DNA of 64,000 bases from Candidatus Merdivivens pullicola. Its GTDB lineage: Bacteria > Bacteroidota > Bacteroidia > Bacteroidales > UBA932. The notes under the pieces were generated by a model. The model worked only from the letters and a program-made list of their open reading frames with translations, was not told the origin of the DNA and made no database searches. The DNA is taken from positions 19,179-83,178 of the forward strand of contig JADIMA010000036.1 of the NCBI GenBank assembly GCA_017694945.1, given 5' to 3'. Position numbers and translations under genes: made by a program. This document shows, in pieces, positions 21,016 to 31,371 of the stretch. Each line of letters begins with the position of its first letter. Position 1 is the first letter of the stretch.

Positions 21016-23583
21016 TCAGAACAATGTCCCTTCCGTGTCGTCCATATAGATTTCATCTTCCGGTTCTTCAGAGGCCGGTTCTATGAAGCCGATGGTGTCA
21101 ACCGAGTAGTTCGTGGCCCTTTTCCCTTTGGCGGTGAAGAGTTTTACACCGATGAAACTTTCGGCGTCTATTGTCTCCGGCTCGCGGTTGATGTTCTTCC
21201 CTCCGAAAGTTATCATTATCCTCGGTTTGGAGTCTTCGGATACGGCGATGAAATATGAACCCGGTTTTTCGGATATGAAGTTGCCGTGCTGGTTTTTTTC
21301 TATCTTGAACCTCTTGATATAATATGCTTCTATTTCACCGTCGTAGTAAATCACGGTATATACTTTGGAAGGATCGAGTTTTTCTACCTTTATCGGTTCT
21401 CCCTGGTAGCGGTTGCTCAGGTCGTAATTGGTCGTGTAGAATGTTCCGTCCTTGCACATCGCTACAATCTGGTCGTCTCCGGAGAACTCTCCGAGCAGCC
21501 TTCCCCTTGAATCTTCGTTGAGCCTGAAAATGTCTTCGTCGAACCAGATAGGTTTTCCGCCTATTGTCGATGCACCTTTCGATTTGAGGGAGATGCGGGC
21601 TATCTGGTTTTTTGTCACCATGTTCCCCATGGCCCCGCGTCCTTTGATCGCAAGGGAGGCGAAGTCGAATTCGTCGCTCAGTTTCTTTAATTTCGGCCTT
21701 GCCTTGAAATAAATCTTCAAGGTTTCAGCTTCGCCGTTCGGGTTTGCGCTGAACCATAGCACCGCCGAGTCCGGAGTCCCTTTTGTAAGGTCGTATTCCT
21801 TGTCCCTGGTGATGCCGCCGACGGCAAAACGCTTTGCGTATGCAGTGCCCGCCTTTCCGTCCCTGTAAATGACATTATATATAGTCCTGCTGTCGTTCCT
21901 GCTGAAGATGGCGGCGTGTATGATATTCTTGCCGACAAAAGACTTTTCCTGTACCTTGGTGATGATGTATTTCCCGTTTTTCAGGAAAACAATTATTTCG
22001 TCCATGTCGGAGCAGTCGCATACGAATTCACCGTTGTCTTCTTTTTTCAATCCCGTTCCGACGAATCCTTCGGCTTTGTTGACATACAGTTTTGCGTTTG
22101 TACTGCGGACGCGTGAAATCTCGATGTTTTCGAAATTGGCTATCCTCGTTTTTCTCGGATGGTCTTTACCGTACTTGGTTTTCAGGGTCTTGAACCAGTT
22201 TATGGCGTATTCGTCAAGATGTTCAAGATCGTACCGGCACTTCTCTATTTCCTTTTCTATGGAACGAATCTTTTCATCGACGGCCTTGACATCGAACTTG
22301 GAGATTTTTTTGACGGGTTTTTCTACGAGTTTCATGATGTCTTCCATGGTGATGTCCCTGCGGAGCATCTCCCGGTACCTGTTCATCTCGTTGAAGGTTT
22401 CGTCGAGTTGCTGTTCCCAGGTTCTGGCATTGTCGTTCTCAAGTATTTTGTAAACCCTCTTTTCAAAGAAGATTTTTTCCAGCGAAGAATAGTGCCATTC
22501 GTTTTCAAGTTCTCCGAGCCTTATTTCAAGTTCTTTTCCGAGAAGTTCCCTGGTGTGCATTGTGTTGTACTTCAGGAGTTCTTCGGTGTCGGTGAAGAAA
22601 GGCTTGTCGTCTTTGATGACGCACATGTTCGGGCTGATGGATGTTTCACAGTCCGTGAATGCATACAGCGCGTCTATGGTTTTGTCCGGAGATATGTCGT
22701 TTGACAGGTGTATGACTATTTCTGCCTGAGATGTGGAGAAATTTTCGATTTTCTTAATCTTGATCTTTCCTTTTTCGTTGGCTTTCAATATGCTGTCAAC
22801 AAGATCCGGGACAGTTTTTCCGTATGGGACTTCCTTTATGACAAGTGTCTTCTTGTCAAGTTTTTCTATGGCTACACGTACTTTTATGCTTCCTCCCCTG
22901 CGCCCTTTGTTGTATCGGGAGCAGTCGGCGGTGCCTCCTGTGGGAAAATCCGGATACAGTTCAAAGTCTTCGCCCTTTATGCAGGCTATCGATGCGTCAA
23001 GCAGTTCGTTGAAATTGTGGGGAAGTATTTTGGAGGCGAGACCTACGGCTATTCCCTCGGCTCCCTGTGCAAGCAGGAGAGGAAATTTGGCCGGGAGTTC
23101 CACCGGTTCCTGGTGCCGGCCGTCGTAGGAATTCATCCATTCCGTTGTTTTGGGATTGAAAAGTATTTCGTGGGCGAATTTTGTAAGCCTTGCCTCGATG
23201 TACCTTGCTGCAGCGTTCGGGTCTCCGGTGATGATGTTTCCCCAGTTACCCTGGCAGTCGATGAGAAAGCCTTTCTGGCCAAGTTGTACCAGTGCGCCGG
23301 AAATGGACGAGTCACCGTGAGGGTGGTATTTCATCGCTTCTCCTATCAGGGATGCGACTTTGGTATATCGTCCGTCGTCGGTAGTCTTCATTGAATGCAG
23401 AATCCTTCTCTGGACAGGCTTCAGGCCGTCGTTGATGTGTGGCACGGCCCTTTCAAGGATTACATAGGAAGCGTAATCCAAAAACCAGTCGCGGAACATT
23501 CCGGACAGAAGGTGTTTCTTGCCCGGCTGTTTTGTAATGCCTTCGAATCTTCCCGGCGCGTCGTTGTTTATCTCATCGTTCAT
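21016..23583 (-). CDS. parC: DNA topoisomerase IV subunit A (GyrA/ParC family)
   Basis: ASYVILERAVPHINDGLKPVQRRILHSM, AARYIEARLTKFA (catalytic Tyr). Confidence 0.93.
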   Translation of the reverse strand: MNDEINNDAPGRFEGITKQPGKKHLLSGMFRDWFLDYASYVILERAVPHINDGLKPVQRRILHSMKTTDDGRYTKVASLIGEAMKYHPHGDSSISGALVQLGQKGFLIDCQGNWGNIITGDPNAAARYIEARLTKFAHEILFNPKTTEWMNSYDGRHQEPVELPAKFPLLLAQGAEGIAVGLASKILPHNFNELLDASIACIKGEDFELYPDFPTGGTADCSRYNKGRRGGSIKVRVAIEKLDKKTLVIKEVPYGKTVPDLVDSILKANEKGKIKIKKIENFSTSQAEIVIHLSNDISPDKTIDALYAFTDCETSISPNMCVIKDDKPFFTDTEELLKYNTMHTRELLGKELEIRLGELENEWHYSSLEKIFFEKRVYKILENDNARTWEQQLDETFNEMNRYREMLRRDITMEDIMKLVEKPVKKISKFDVKAVDEKIRSIEKEIEKCRYDLEHLDEYAINWFKTLKTKYGKDHPRKTRIANFENIEISRVRSTNAKLYVNKAEGFVGTGLKKEDNGEFVCDCSDMDEIIVFLKNGKYIITKVQEKSFVGKNIIHAAIFSRNDSRTIYNVIYRDGKAGTAYAKRFAVGGITRDKEYDLTKGTPDSAVLWFSANPNGEAETLKIYFKARPKLKKLSDEFDFASLAIKGRGAMGNMVTKNQIARISLKSKGASTIGGKPIWFDEDIFRLNEDSRGRLLGEFSGDDQIVAMCKDGTFYTTNYDLSNRYQGEPIKVEKLDPSKVYTVIYYDGEIEAYYIKRFKIEKNQHGNFISEKPGSYFIAVSEDSKPRIMITFGGKNINREPETIDAESFIGVKLFTAKGKRATNYSVDTIGFIEPASEEPEDEIYMDDTEGTLF

Positions 23584-23593
23584 TTTGCTTCAT

Positions 23594-24499
23594 TTAAAAT
23601 TCGTAGCCGAAACGTTTCAGTTCTTTCTTCTCGTTTCTCCAGTCCGGATCGACCTTGACGAAGAGTTCAAGAAATACTTTCTTTTCAAAAAAATCTTCCA
23701 TGTCGAGCCTTGCCTCGGTTCCCGTTTTCTTCAATGAGGCGCCTCCTTTGCCTATGAGTATCCCTTTCTGGCTGTCCCTCATGACATTGATTACCGCGCT
23801 TATTTCATATCTCTGGGGGCCCTCCTTGAATCTTTCTATGGTTACTTCGCAGCAATAGGGGATTTCCTGTTCGTAGTTCAGGAATATTTTTTCCCGGATT
23901 ATTTCGGATGCGAAGAACCTCAGGTTCTTGTCGGTGAAGGTGTCTTTGTCGAACCATGCAGGCGCTTCAGGAAGATGTCCGACGATATTGTCGAAAATGT
24001 TTTCAAGGTTGAACCTTTCCTTGGCGGATGCAGGAATGACAACCGCTTTCGGAAGTTCGTCGTGCCATTCCTTCATCAGCCGCAGCACATCGTCCTGGCT
24101 GCTTATGTCTATCTTGTTTATGACGACTATTACAGGACAGTCGATTTTTTTCAGTTTTTCAAGATAAGCAGCATTCTTGTCTCTTTTTTCTATTGTGTCG
24201 GTTACATACAAAATGATGTCGGCGTCCCCGAGGGCCGTATCGACGAAATCCAGCATGTCCTGTTGCAGTCTGTAATTGGGCTTGAGGATGCCTGGCGTAT
24301 CCGAATAGACTATCTGGTAGTCCTCTCCGTTCACAATACCCATTATGCGGTGCCTGGTAGTCTGTGCCTTGGCGGTGACTATCGACAGTTTTTCGCCGAC
24401 AAGTGCGTTCATCAGGGTGGATTTGCCGACATTCGGGTTTCCTATGATGTTTACAAATCCCGCGCGGTGCTTTCCTTTTGTATGCCGGGTGCCTTCCAT
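23594..24499 (-). CDS. era: GTPase Era
   Basis: GNPNVGKSTLMNALVGEKLSIVTAKAQTTRHRIMG, KH domain. Confidence 0.97.
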   Translation of the reverse strand: MEGTRHTKGKHRAGFVNIIGNPNVGKSTLMNALVGEKLSIVTAKAQTTRHRIMGIVNGEDYQIVYSDTPGILKPNYRLQQDMLDFVDTALGDADIILYVTDTIEKRDKNAAYLEKLKKIDCPVIVVINKIDISSQDDVLRLMKEWHDELPKAVVIPASAKERFNLENIFDNIVGHLPEAPAWFDKDTFTDKNLRFFASEIIREKIFLNYEQEIPYCCEVTIERFKEGPQRYEISAVINVMRDSQKGILIGKGGASLKKTGTEARLDMEDFFEKKVFLELFVKVDPDWRNEKKELKRFGYEF

Positions 24500-25665
24500 T
24501 ATTCGTATGCCCCCATCATTAGAATATTGACTTCTTTCTGGTCAAGGTATCTCCACTCTCCGCGTCTCAGGCCTTTTTTCGTGAGCCCGGCGAAATATAC
24601 CCTGTCGAGTTTTGTGACTTTATAGCCGAGCGACTCGAAGATTCTTCTGATAATCCTGTTTCTTCCGGAATGTATTGCGATTCCGATGACCGAGCGGTCG
24701 TTATCGACATAGGCCATTTCATCCGCATTTATCATGCCGTCTGAAAGCCATATACCTTTTAGGATGCTGTCGAAATCTTCTTTTGTCAAAGGTTTGTCGA
24801 GTGTTACCTGATAAATCTTTTTCTTGTCATATGAAGGATGGGTGAGATGTTCTGCCATCTTTCCGTCATTGGTGAAAAGCAGCACGCCGGTTGTCGATTT
24901 GTCAAGTCGTCCGACCGGGAAAACACGTTCCTTGCATCCGGTAAGCAGATCCATTACGGTCTTTTCTGCATGAGGGTCGCTCGTAGTGGTTACGAAATCC
25001 CTCGGTTTGTTCATCAGGATATATACTTTCTTTTCACCGGTGAGGCGTTCGCCGTTGAATCTCACATCGTCGCCCATTTTAATCTTGGTTCCGAGTTCGG
25101 TTACGATATTGCCGTTTACCGAGACTACGCCTGCCTGTATGTATTTGTCCGCTTCCCTTCTGGAGCATAACCCCGAATTGGCTATGAATTTGTTGAGGCG
25201 CACTTCATCGCTGTCGCGTATTTCGGTCTTCTTATAGACAGTCTTGCTGCGTTCCTGCCTGAGTTTTGCCGCATTGTCCCTTCTTTTCAATTCAAAGTCT
25301 GCTCTGCTGCGTTTTCTGATCCCGTCGCCTCGTTTCTCGAAAGGACGGTCTCCATGTCTTTCAAATGGACGGTCACCGCGTCTCTCAAATGGACGGTCTC
25401 CGCGTCTCTCGAATGGACGGTCTCCACGTCTCTCGAAAGGACGGTCGTTACGTTTCCCGAATGAAGGCCTTTCACGGAATCCTTCCCGCTTCTGTTCCCT
25501 TGCAGGCCCCTGTCCGCGCCACGGTTTTTCTTCGCGGTCGCTGTCAAAATGTTTTTTTCCGAATCTTCTGTTTTCAAATGGCCTGCCGTCTCTGCTGCGG
25601 TAAGGCTTCCTTGGGGCTGCGCCATCTCCGGCGGAACTCCCTTTACGTTTAAAATCCTTAAGCAT
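24499..25665 (-). CDS. RluB-type pseudouridine synthase with long basic N-terminal extension
   Basis: S4 domain; GRLDKSTTGVLLFTNDG catalytic motif; RRGDRPFE repeats in N-terminus. Confidence 0.93.
   Translation of the reverse strand: MLKDFKRKGSSAGDGAAPRKPYRSRDGRPFENRRFGKKHFDSDREEKPWRGQGPAREQKREGFRERPSFGKRNDRPFERRGDRPFERRGDRPFERRGDRPFERHGDRPFEKRGDGIRKRSRADFELKRRDNAAKLRQERSKTVYKKTEIRDSDEVRLNKFIANSGLCSRREADKYIQAGVVSVNGNIVTELGTKIKMGDDVRFNGERLTGEKKVYILMNKPRDFVTTTSDPHAEKTVMDLLTGCKERVFPVGRLDKSTTGVLLFTNDGKMAEHLTHPSYDKKKIYQVTLDKPLTKEDFDSILKGIWLSDGMINADEMAYVDNDRSVIGIAIHSGRNRIIRRIFESLGYKVTKLDRVYFAGLTKKGLRRGEWRYLDQKEVNILMMGAYE
25336..25455 (-). repeat. Five 24-bp tandem repeats encoding (R/K)RGDRPFE-type units
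   Basis: 25336-59, 25360-83, 25384-407, 25408-31, 25432-55 share xTCxAAxGGACGGTC core. Confidence 0.9.
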
Positions 25666-25671
25666 TTTAAT

Positions 25672-26466
25672 TTATTTTAGTCTAAAATAATATGTTATAG
25701 TACCTTCTTGAAGAAGTGGAGCTTCGGAACTTACGTTGAATTTTGTTTTCAATGCGGCCTCCTTTACGGCTTCCCACAGTTCCTTGCTGGTTATTGTAGT
25801 CCCTACTTCTCCCGGATAGGCGTTCTTGACTGTGCCGTGCTGGTCAACTTGTATTTTTACGACAATCTTTCCGTCAATCTGTACGCCGTATTCAGGCTCG
25901 GGAAGGCTCCCTTCAGTCCATCGGCCTGCAAGTATGACATTCGGGGTGTCTTCATTTTCCCCGTCTGAAGTATTGCCTGACGGATGTCCGGCACGCAGTC
26001 CCTTGGATACTATTGCAGCAGTCTGTGCCGCCAGAGTGTCTTTTTTCGCTTTGTTGTCCGCTGACGGGAAGAGGGCGCGTTTGTCTATTTCTTTCTTTTC
26101 TTCTTCAGTTCTCGGATCCTCGGTCTCAACGTCGCCGAAATCGTCATTGACTGCTTCCTCGGCTTCGTTCGGCCTGCTTCCTTCGTAAGGGGAGGCGGAC
26201 GCCTTTGCCAGTCTTATATCCTTGTCAGGATCGGCAACCGGGGCTTTCGGCGCCGTGCCTGCTGTGGCCCTGATAGGCTGAGGCGGTTCCGGCTCTTCTT
26301 CAAAGGAAATTTCTATTCCGGCCTCGGGAGGAGGCGGATAGATATATCTGAGTCCGGTAAACAGCAGCAGGGCGAGTACGACGGCATGGAAAACGGCTGC
26401 CGATACGATACCGGCGGCTACTGATTTCTTCCGGTTTTCTTCCCTTAACTGTTTGTAGTTCCCCAT
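25672..26466 (-). CDS. TonB-family energy transducer
   Basis: N-terminal TM, Pro/Glu-rich spacer, C-terminal TonB-like domain; ATG at 26466 likely. Confidence 0.8.
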   Translation of the reverse strand: MGNYKQLREENRKKSVAAGIVSAAVFHAVVLALLLFTGLRYIYPPPPEAGIEISFEEEPEPPQPIRATAGTAPKAPVADPDKDIRLAKASASPYEGSRPNEAEEAVNDDFGDVETEDPRTEEEKKEIDKRALFPSADNKAKKDTLAAQTAAIVSKGLRAGHPSGNTSDGENEDTPNVILAGRWTEGSLPEPEYGVQIDGKIVVKIQVDQHGTVKNAYPGEVGTTITSKELWEAVKEAALKTKFNVSSEAPLLQEGTITYYFRLK

Positions 26467-26479
26467 TTTTTCCAATTCC

Positions 26480-26893
26480 TTATTCCGGAGAGGTCGCAAG
26501 TATCACCTTATAGTGGTTGCGCTTGGCTATATTCATTATTTTCACTACCTCGCTGATCGGTACGGTTTCGTCGGCGTAAATTGAGAATGTCGGGTCTTCT
26601 TCATCATTCAGAATCTCGTTTAGCCGTTCCTCTATCTCGCTGAACCTTACCGGTTCCTGGTCGCCGTTTATGTGGTAGGAAAATGTCCCTCTGTCAATGT
26701 AGTGCTTTATGGATACGCTTGCCGTGGCTTTTGCGGCCACCTGCCCTGTGCTTTTAGGCAACAGCAGTTTCAGCGCATTCGGGTTTATCAATGTCGAAGT
26801 GACAAGAAAAAATATCAACAACAGGAAAACGATGTCCGTCATTGACGACATTGAAAATGATGCTTCGACTTGTGTCCTTCTTTTTATGGCCAT
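26480..26893 (-). CDS. exbD: ExbD/TolR biopolymer transporter
   Basis: SSMTDIVFLLLIFFLVTSTL TM with conserved Asp. Confidence 0.93.
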   Translation of the reverse strand: MAIKRRTQVEASFSMSSMTDIVFLLLIFFLVTSTLINPNALKLLLPKSTGQVAAKATASVSIKHYIDRGTFSYHINGDQEPVRFSEIEERLNEILNDEEDPTFSIYADETVPISEVVKIMNIAKRNHYKVILATSPE

Positions 26894-26912
26894 GGTGCAG
26901 TGTGGGTGTGAC

Positions 26913-27620
26913 TTATTTTTCAGCCGGTTCGTTCAATATGTCCATAAAATCTATGGTTGTGCTCTCCATCTTGAAAACAAGATCGGAGATGCTGGATGTC
27001 AGGTAGTTGTATCCGAAATATGCAAGGATGCCGACTATAAGTCCTCCGACGGTGGTCACCATTGCGGTATATATGCCTCCTGAAAGCAGCGTGATGTCGA
27101 TGTTGTTTCCTGCCTGCGACATGTTGAAAAAGGCCTGTATCATACCCATGACTGTTCCAAGGAAACCTATCATAGGGGCTCCTCCGGCGACAGTCGCCAG
27201 AAGCGGAAGGCCTTTTTCAAGGCGTGCGACTTCTACGTTGCCGGTGTTTTCTACCGTAGTCTGTATGTCCTGCAGCGGGCGTCCTATCCTTTCTATCCCC
27301 TTTTGTACCAGCCTTGCTATAGGAGAGTCGAACTGTTCGCACAGGGATACGGCTGCCTTGGTCTTGCCTTCGTGTATGAGGTCATGTATGTCTTTCATGA
27401 AATTCTTGTCAATCTTTCCGGCTTTCCGTATCATCCACCATTTCTGTCCGAAAATATATATTGCGACAATGGAAAGGGCGAGGAGTACGAGCATGAGCCA
27501 GCCTCCCTTTACGGCCATGTCAATCAATGAAAAAGTCATCTCCTCTTGAACGGGTTCTACTTCAGCCACCGCCCCTGTTGCGGTAGTGTTCAGGCTGTTT
27601 AATAATAGGGTCAAAATCAT
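26913..27620 (-). CDS. exbB: MotA/TolQ/ExbB proton channel protein
   Basis: GAPMIGFLGTVMGMIQAF, GGIYTAMVTTVGGLIVGI. Confidence 0.95.
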   Translation of the reverse strand: MILTLLLNSLNTTATGAVAEVEPVQEEMTFSLIDMAVKGGWLMLVLLALSIVAIYIFGQKWWMIRKAGKIDKNFMKDIHDLIHEGKTKAAVSLCEQFDSPIARLVQKGIERIGRPLQDIQTTVENTGNVEVARLEKGLPLLATVAGGAPMIGFLGTVMGMIQAFFNMSQAGNNIDITLLSGGIYTAMVTTVGGLIVGILAYFGYNYLTSSISDLVFKMESTTIDFMDILNEPAEK

Positions 27621-27688
27621 AACAGTTGTAGTCGTATAATATTAAGGCGGCAAAGTTATGAATCGGTTTTGAATTTTTCAAAAAAAAA

Positions 27689-28480
27689 TCAGTATTCCAC
27701 TTTTGTCAGGAAGAGCGCCCTGCCCGGTACGGACTGTCCGGCGGAGCACCTGTTCTTCGACTCGATGACCTCGCTGATCCATTCAGGAGGGCGTTTCCCC
27801 CTTCCGATATCAAGCAAGGTTCCTGCGATTGCCCTCACCATGTTGCGGAGGAAGCGGTTGGCCGAAATCTCGAAAACAAGGTAGTCCTGTCTGTCCTGAG
27901 GGGCAAGTCCGGCGGCCGACAGGTATGAAGGCACATAGCATTCCCATTTCGCCGAAAATACTTTGCAGACGGATGTCGAATTGCTTGTGCCTGTTTTCTC
28001 AAACGCGCTGAAATCTTTTTCGCCGACAAGGCGGGCGGCCGCCGAATTCATTTTTTCAATGTCGAGTTCATAGGGGTATCTGTAGGAAAAATTTTCTATG
28101 AAAGGATCTTTCTTCTTATTTACAAAGTAGTTGTATGTCCTTCTGACGGCATCGAACCTCGCGTGGAAGTTTTCGCTGCATTGTTCGATAGAATGAAATA
28201 CAATTCCCTTTCCTACAATGGCATTTAATTTGTATAGCAGGTACGTTGCTTCAATCGGGAGTTCCGTGTCGAAGTGTGCCGGATAGTGAAGGGCGTTGAC
28301 CCCCGTGTCGGTCCTGCCTGCCCCGGTAACCGATACCTGATGTCCGAGAAGCACGGAAAGAGCCCTTTCGACTTCTCCCTGTACGGTAGGGGCATTGTCC
28401 TGAATCTGCCAGCCGCAGTACGGGGCTCCGGAGTATGAAAATGTTATTTTGTAACGCATTTGTGATTTTGATAAGAACAA
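27689..28480 (-). CDS. truA: tRNA pseudouridine(38-40) synthase
   Basis: GAGRTDTGVNAL; RFLRNMVRAIAGTLLDIG. Confidence 0.96.
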   Translation of the reverse strand: MFLSKSQMRYKITFSYSGAPYCGWQIQDNAPTVQGEVERALSVLLGHQVSVTGAGRTDTGVNALHYPAHFDTELPIEATYLLYKLNAIVGKGIVFHSIEQCSENFHARFDAVRRTYNYFVNKKKDPFIENFSYRYPYELDIEKMNSAAARLVGEKDFSAFEKTGTSNSTSVCKVFSAKWECYVPSYLSAAGLAPQDRQDYLVFEISANRFLRNMVRAIAGTLLDIGRGKRPPEWISEVIESKNRCSAGQSVPGRALFLTKVEY

Positions 28481-28507
28481 AAGACAAAATTATAAAAAAT
28501 TAAATTT

Positions 28508-29500
28508 ATGGATAGTGTAAACATCAAAGAGTTGAACGACCGCATCCAGAAAGAAAGCGCTTTCGTCGATATCCTTACGATGGAAATGAACAAAGTGATA
28601 GTGGGGCAGAAGCACCTGGTGGAAAATCTGCTTATAGGTTTGCTGGCGGACGGACATATACTTCTTGAAGGTGTTCCGGGGCTTGCCAAGACATTGGCAA
28701 TTAACACCCTTGCTTCGGCAGTGGATGCTAAGTTCAACAGGATACAGTTTACTCCGGACCTGCTTCCGGCCGATCTTATCGGTACTATGATTTACAGTCA
28801 GAAAAGCGAGCAGTTCCAGATAAAGAAAGGTCCTGTTTTCGCCAATTTCATCCTTGCCGATGAAATCAACCGTTCTCCGGCGAAAGTGCAGTCGGCACTT
28901 CTTGAAGCGATGCAGGAGAGGCAGGTGACGATAGGCGAGCAGACATTCAAGTTGCCGGAACCTTTCCTGGTGATGGCCACTCAGAACCCGATTGAACAGG
29001 AGGGTACTTATCCTCTGCCCGAAGCGCAGGTTGACCGTTTCATGCTGAAGGTAGTGGTGACTTATCCTAAAAAAGAGGAAGAACGCCTGATTGTGAGGAT
29101 GAACAACAGCGGTGCTTTTCCAAAACCGAACCCGGTGCTGAAGCCTGAAGACATCATCCGTGCGCGCGAAGTCGTCAGGGATGTGTATATGGATGAAAAG
29201 ATTGAACGTTATATTGTTGACATAGTATATGCGACAAGGACTCCCGAGGATTACGGTCTCAAGAAACTTTCGGGCCTTATTTCCTACGGCGGTTCGCCGC
29301 GTGCCTCCATATCGCTTTCAATGGCGGCGAAGGCTTATGCTTTCATAAAGAGGAGGGGTTATGTCATTCCTGAAGATGTGAGGGCGGTATGCTACGAAGT
29401 GCTCAGGCACAGGATAGGCCTTACCTACGAAGCGGAGGCGGAAAACATTACTTCTGAACAGATTATTTCCGATATAATCAATACAGTAGAAGTTCCATAG
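28508..29500 (+). CDS. MoxR-family AAA ATPase
   Basis: LEGVPGLAKT, FILADEINRSPAKVQSALLEAMQE, ATQNPIEQEGTYPLPEAQ. Confidence 0.97.
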   Translation: MDSVNIKELNDRIQKESAFVDILTMEMNKVIVGQKHLVENLLIGLLADGHILLEGVPGLAKTLAINTLASAVDAKFNRIQFTPDLLPADLIGTMIYSQKSEQFQIKKGPVFANFILADEINRSPAKVQSALLEAMQERQVTIGEQTFKLPEPFLVMATQNPIEQEGTYPLPEAQVDRFMLKVVVTYPKKEEERLIVRMNNSGAFPKPNPVLKPEDIIRAREVVRDVYMDEKIERYIVDIVYATRTPEDYGLKKLSGLISYGGSPRASISLSMAAKAYAFIKRRGYVIPEDVRAVCYEVLRHRIGLTYEAEAENITSEQIISDIINTVEVP

Positions 29501-29518
29501 CGGTTGGGGGATTGAGCC

Positions 29519-30397
29519 ATGGTTAATGATCTTCTGAAAAAAGTAAGAAAAATCGAGATCAAAACAAGGAAGCTCTCCCATCAGATCTTCGCCGGCGAAT
29601 ATCATTCTGCCTTTAAAGGAAGGGGAATGGCATTCAGCGAGGTGAGGGAATACCAGTACGGCGACGATGTGCGCAATATGGATTGGAACGTTACGGCCCG
29701 TCTGCGGAATCCCTATGTCAAGGTTTTTGAGGAGGAAAGGGAACTTACGGTCATGTTGCTTATCGATGTGAGCGCATCCAGGCTTTTCGGTACGGTAGGC
29801 GAGAGCAAACGGGACATGATGGCTGAAATAGCCGCCGTCATATCTTTCTCGGCCTCGATAAACAACGATAAGGTGGGAGCCTTGTTTTTCAGTGACAGGA
29901 TTGAGCAGTTCATACCTCCGAAAAAAGGCCGGACTCATCTGCTGAGGATTATCAGCGAGATACTTGAATTCGAACCGAAGGGGACCGGTACGGACATAGG
30001 TGCGGCATTGAGGTTTCTTACAAATGCCATCAAGCGCAAATGTACGGCTTTTCTTCTTTCGGATATGATGGATCTGGACAAAGATGCGAGTCCGCGTTAT
30101 GAAGATGTGTTGAAGATAGCAGTGAACCGTCACGATATAGCGGTTGTCAATGTTTATGACAGGATGGAAAGGGAGATTCCTCCGGTAGGGCTTCTTCATG
30201 TGATTGATTCCGAAAGCGGCGAGGGCATGTGGGTGGATACTTCCAGCCGCCGTGTGAGAGAATATTACGAGGAATGGGCCCGCAAGGCATACGAGTCCAC
30301 CCTGACATTGTTGAACAAGTACAAGGTGGACAGCGTGAGCATAGCGACGGATCAGGATTATGTCAAGGGCCTGATGGCTCTTTTCAAAAACAGATGA
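29519..30397 (+). CDS. DUF58 (vWA-like) protein
   Basis: FSEVREYQYGDDVRNMDWNVTAR. Confidence 0.95.
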   Translation: MVNDLLKKVRKIEIKTRKLSHQIFAGEYHSAFKGRGMAFSEVREYQYGDDVRNMDWNVTARLRNPYVKVFEEERELTVMLLIDVSASRLFGTVGESKRDMMAEIAAVISFSASINNDKVGALFFSDRIEQFIPPKKGRTHLLRIISEILEFEPKGTGTDIGAALRFLTNAIKRKCTAFLLSDMMDLDKDASPRYEDVLKIAVNRHDIAVVNVYDRMEREIPPVGLLHVIDSESGEGMWVDTSSRRVREYYEEWARKAYESTLTLLNKYKVDSVSIATDQDYVKGLMALFKNR

Positions 30398-30398
30398 T

Positions 30399-31358
30399 AT
30401 GGGCAGGTTTTTCAGTTTGTTGGCTGTTCTGGCTTTTCTGACCGTTCCCAGTGTCCCGCTATCGGCGGCAGGGGACGGAGACAAGCCGGTTTTTGAGAAT
30501 CTTCAGAAAAGGGATTCGGTTCTGATAGGCGATCAGATAAAATACGGATTCCGTCTTACGGTTGAGGACGGAAGTGCTGTTTCCGTATCCGACATGGATA
30601 TGGCGGAAGGCGTGGAGGTGATTTCCGGCCTGTCTCTCGATACATTGAAAAACAGAAAGGGCGTCCTTGACCTTGAAGGCTCCTTTGTGCTTACATCGTT
30701 CGACAGCGGTTCTTTCGTGCTCCCTCCGTTCAAAGTGGCTGTCCTGAAAAAGGACGGGACATCCGATACGCTCGTTTTCAGGAATGATACGTTGAAGGTG
30801 ACCACTTTTCCGATAGATACCGCGACTTTCGTGAAACACGACATCAAGGGGCAGATAAAGTATCCGCTGACATTCAAGGAACTTCTTCCATGGATAGGCG
30901 GGGCCTTGCTGCTATGCGTGATAGTCGCCGGGATTGTATGGATAGCGAAACGAACAAGGAAAGTCCATGAAGCGGCCGGGGAGCCGGCCCACATAACGGC
31001 TTTACGGAAACTCGACGCCCTGCGCGGCTCGAAATATTGGGAGCCGTCCAAGCAGAAGATGTTTTATACCGGTGTTACCGATGCCGTGAGGGAATATATT
31101 AATGCGAGATACGGCATAAGCGCCATGGAAATGACGACTGCGGAGATTTTCAGCGCTCTTTCAGAGGAAATCCGTGACAAGAAGCAGTACGAAGATCTCA
31201 TGACGCTTTTTGAGCGGGCCGATTTTGTGAAGTTTGCCAAATACGTTGCAAGCGAGCAGGAGAATGCGGCGGCAGTGCCGGTGGCTGTCAAGTTCGTTAA
31301 TGATACTTACCAACATGATCTGGAGGCTCCGGGTACCGGCGGGCCGAAAGACGAGTAA
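30399..31358 (+). CDS. Exported, membrane-anchored Bat-operon protein of unknown function
   Basis: Signal peptide, central TM LPWIGGALLLCVIVAGIVWIA, position between DUF58 and BatA. Confidence 0.75.
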   Translation: MGRFFSLLAVLAFLTVPSVPLSAAGDGDKPVFENLQKRDSVLIGDQIKYGFRLTVEDGSAVSVSDMDMAEGVEVISGLSLDTLKNRKGVLDLEGSFVLTSFDSGSFVLPPFKVAVLKKDGTSDTLVFRNDTLKVTTFPIDTATFVKHDIKGQIKYPLTFKELLPWIGGALLLCVIVAGIVWIAKRTRKVHEAAGEPAHITALRKLDALRGSKYWEPSKQKMFYTGVTDAVREYINARYGISAMEMTTAEIFSALSEEIRDKKQYEDLMTLFERADFVKFAKYVASEQENAAAVPVAVKFVNDTYQHDLEAPGTGGPKDE

Positions 31359-31371
31359 GGAGGAATGATTT

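Noticed and set aside
21869-23394. Series of plus-strand ORFs (up to 228 aa) opposite parC
   Set aside because: Phe/Val-rich reverse frames of a conserved topoisomerase gene
25336-25455. Possible CRISPR array
   Set aside because: 24-bp units are contiguous and in-frame, with no spacers or cas genes
25244-25603. Plus-strand ORF with SPRLSNGR repeats
   Set aside because: 24-bp repeat keeps all frames open; sense gene on minus strand has catalytic motifs
29318-30484. 388-aa antisense ORF opposite the MoxR/DUF58 genes
   Set aside because: Covers three well-supported sense genes; composition is that of a reverse frame
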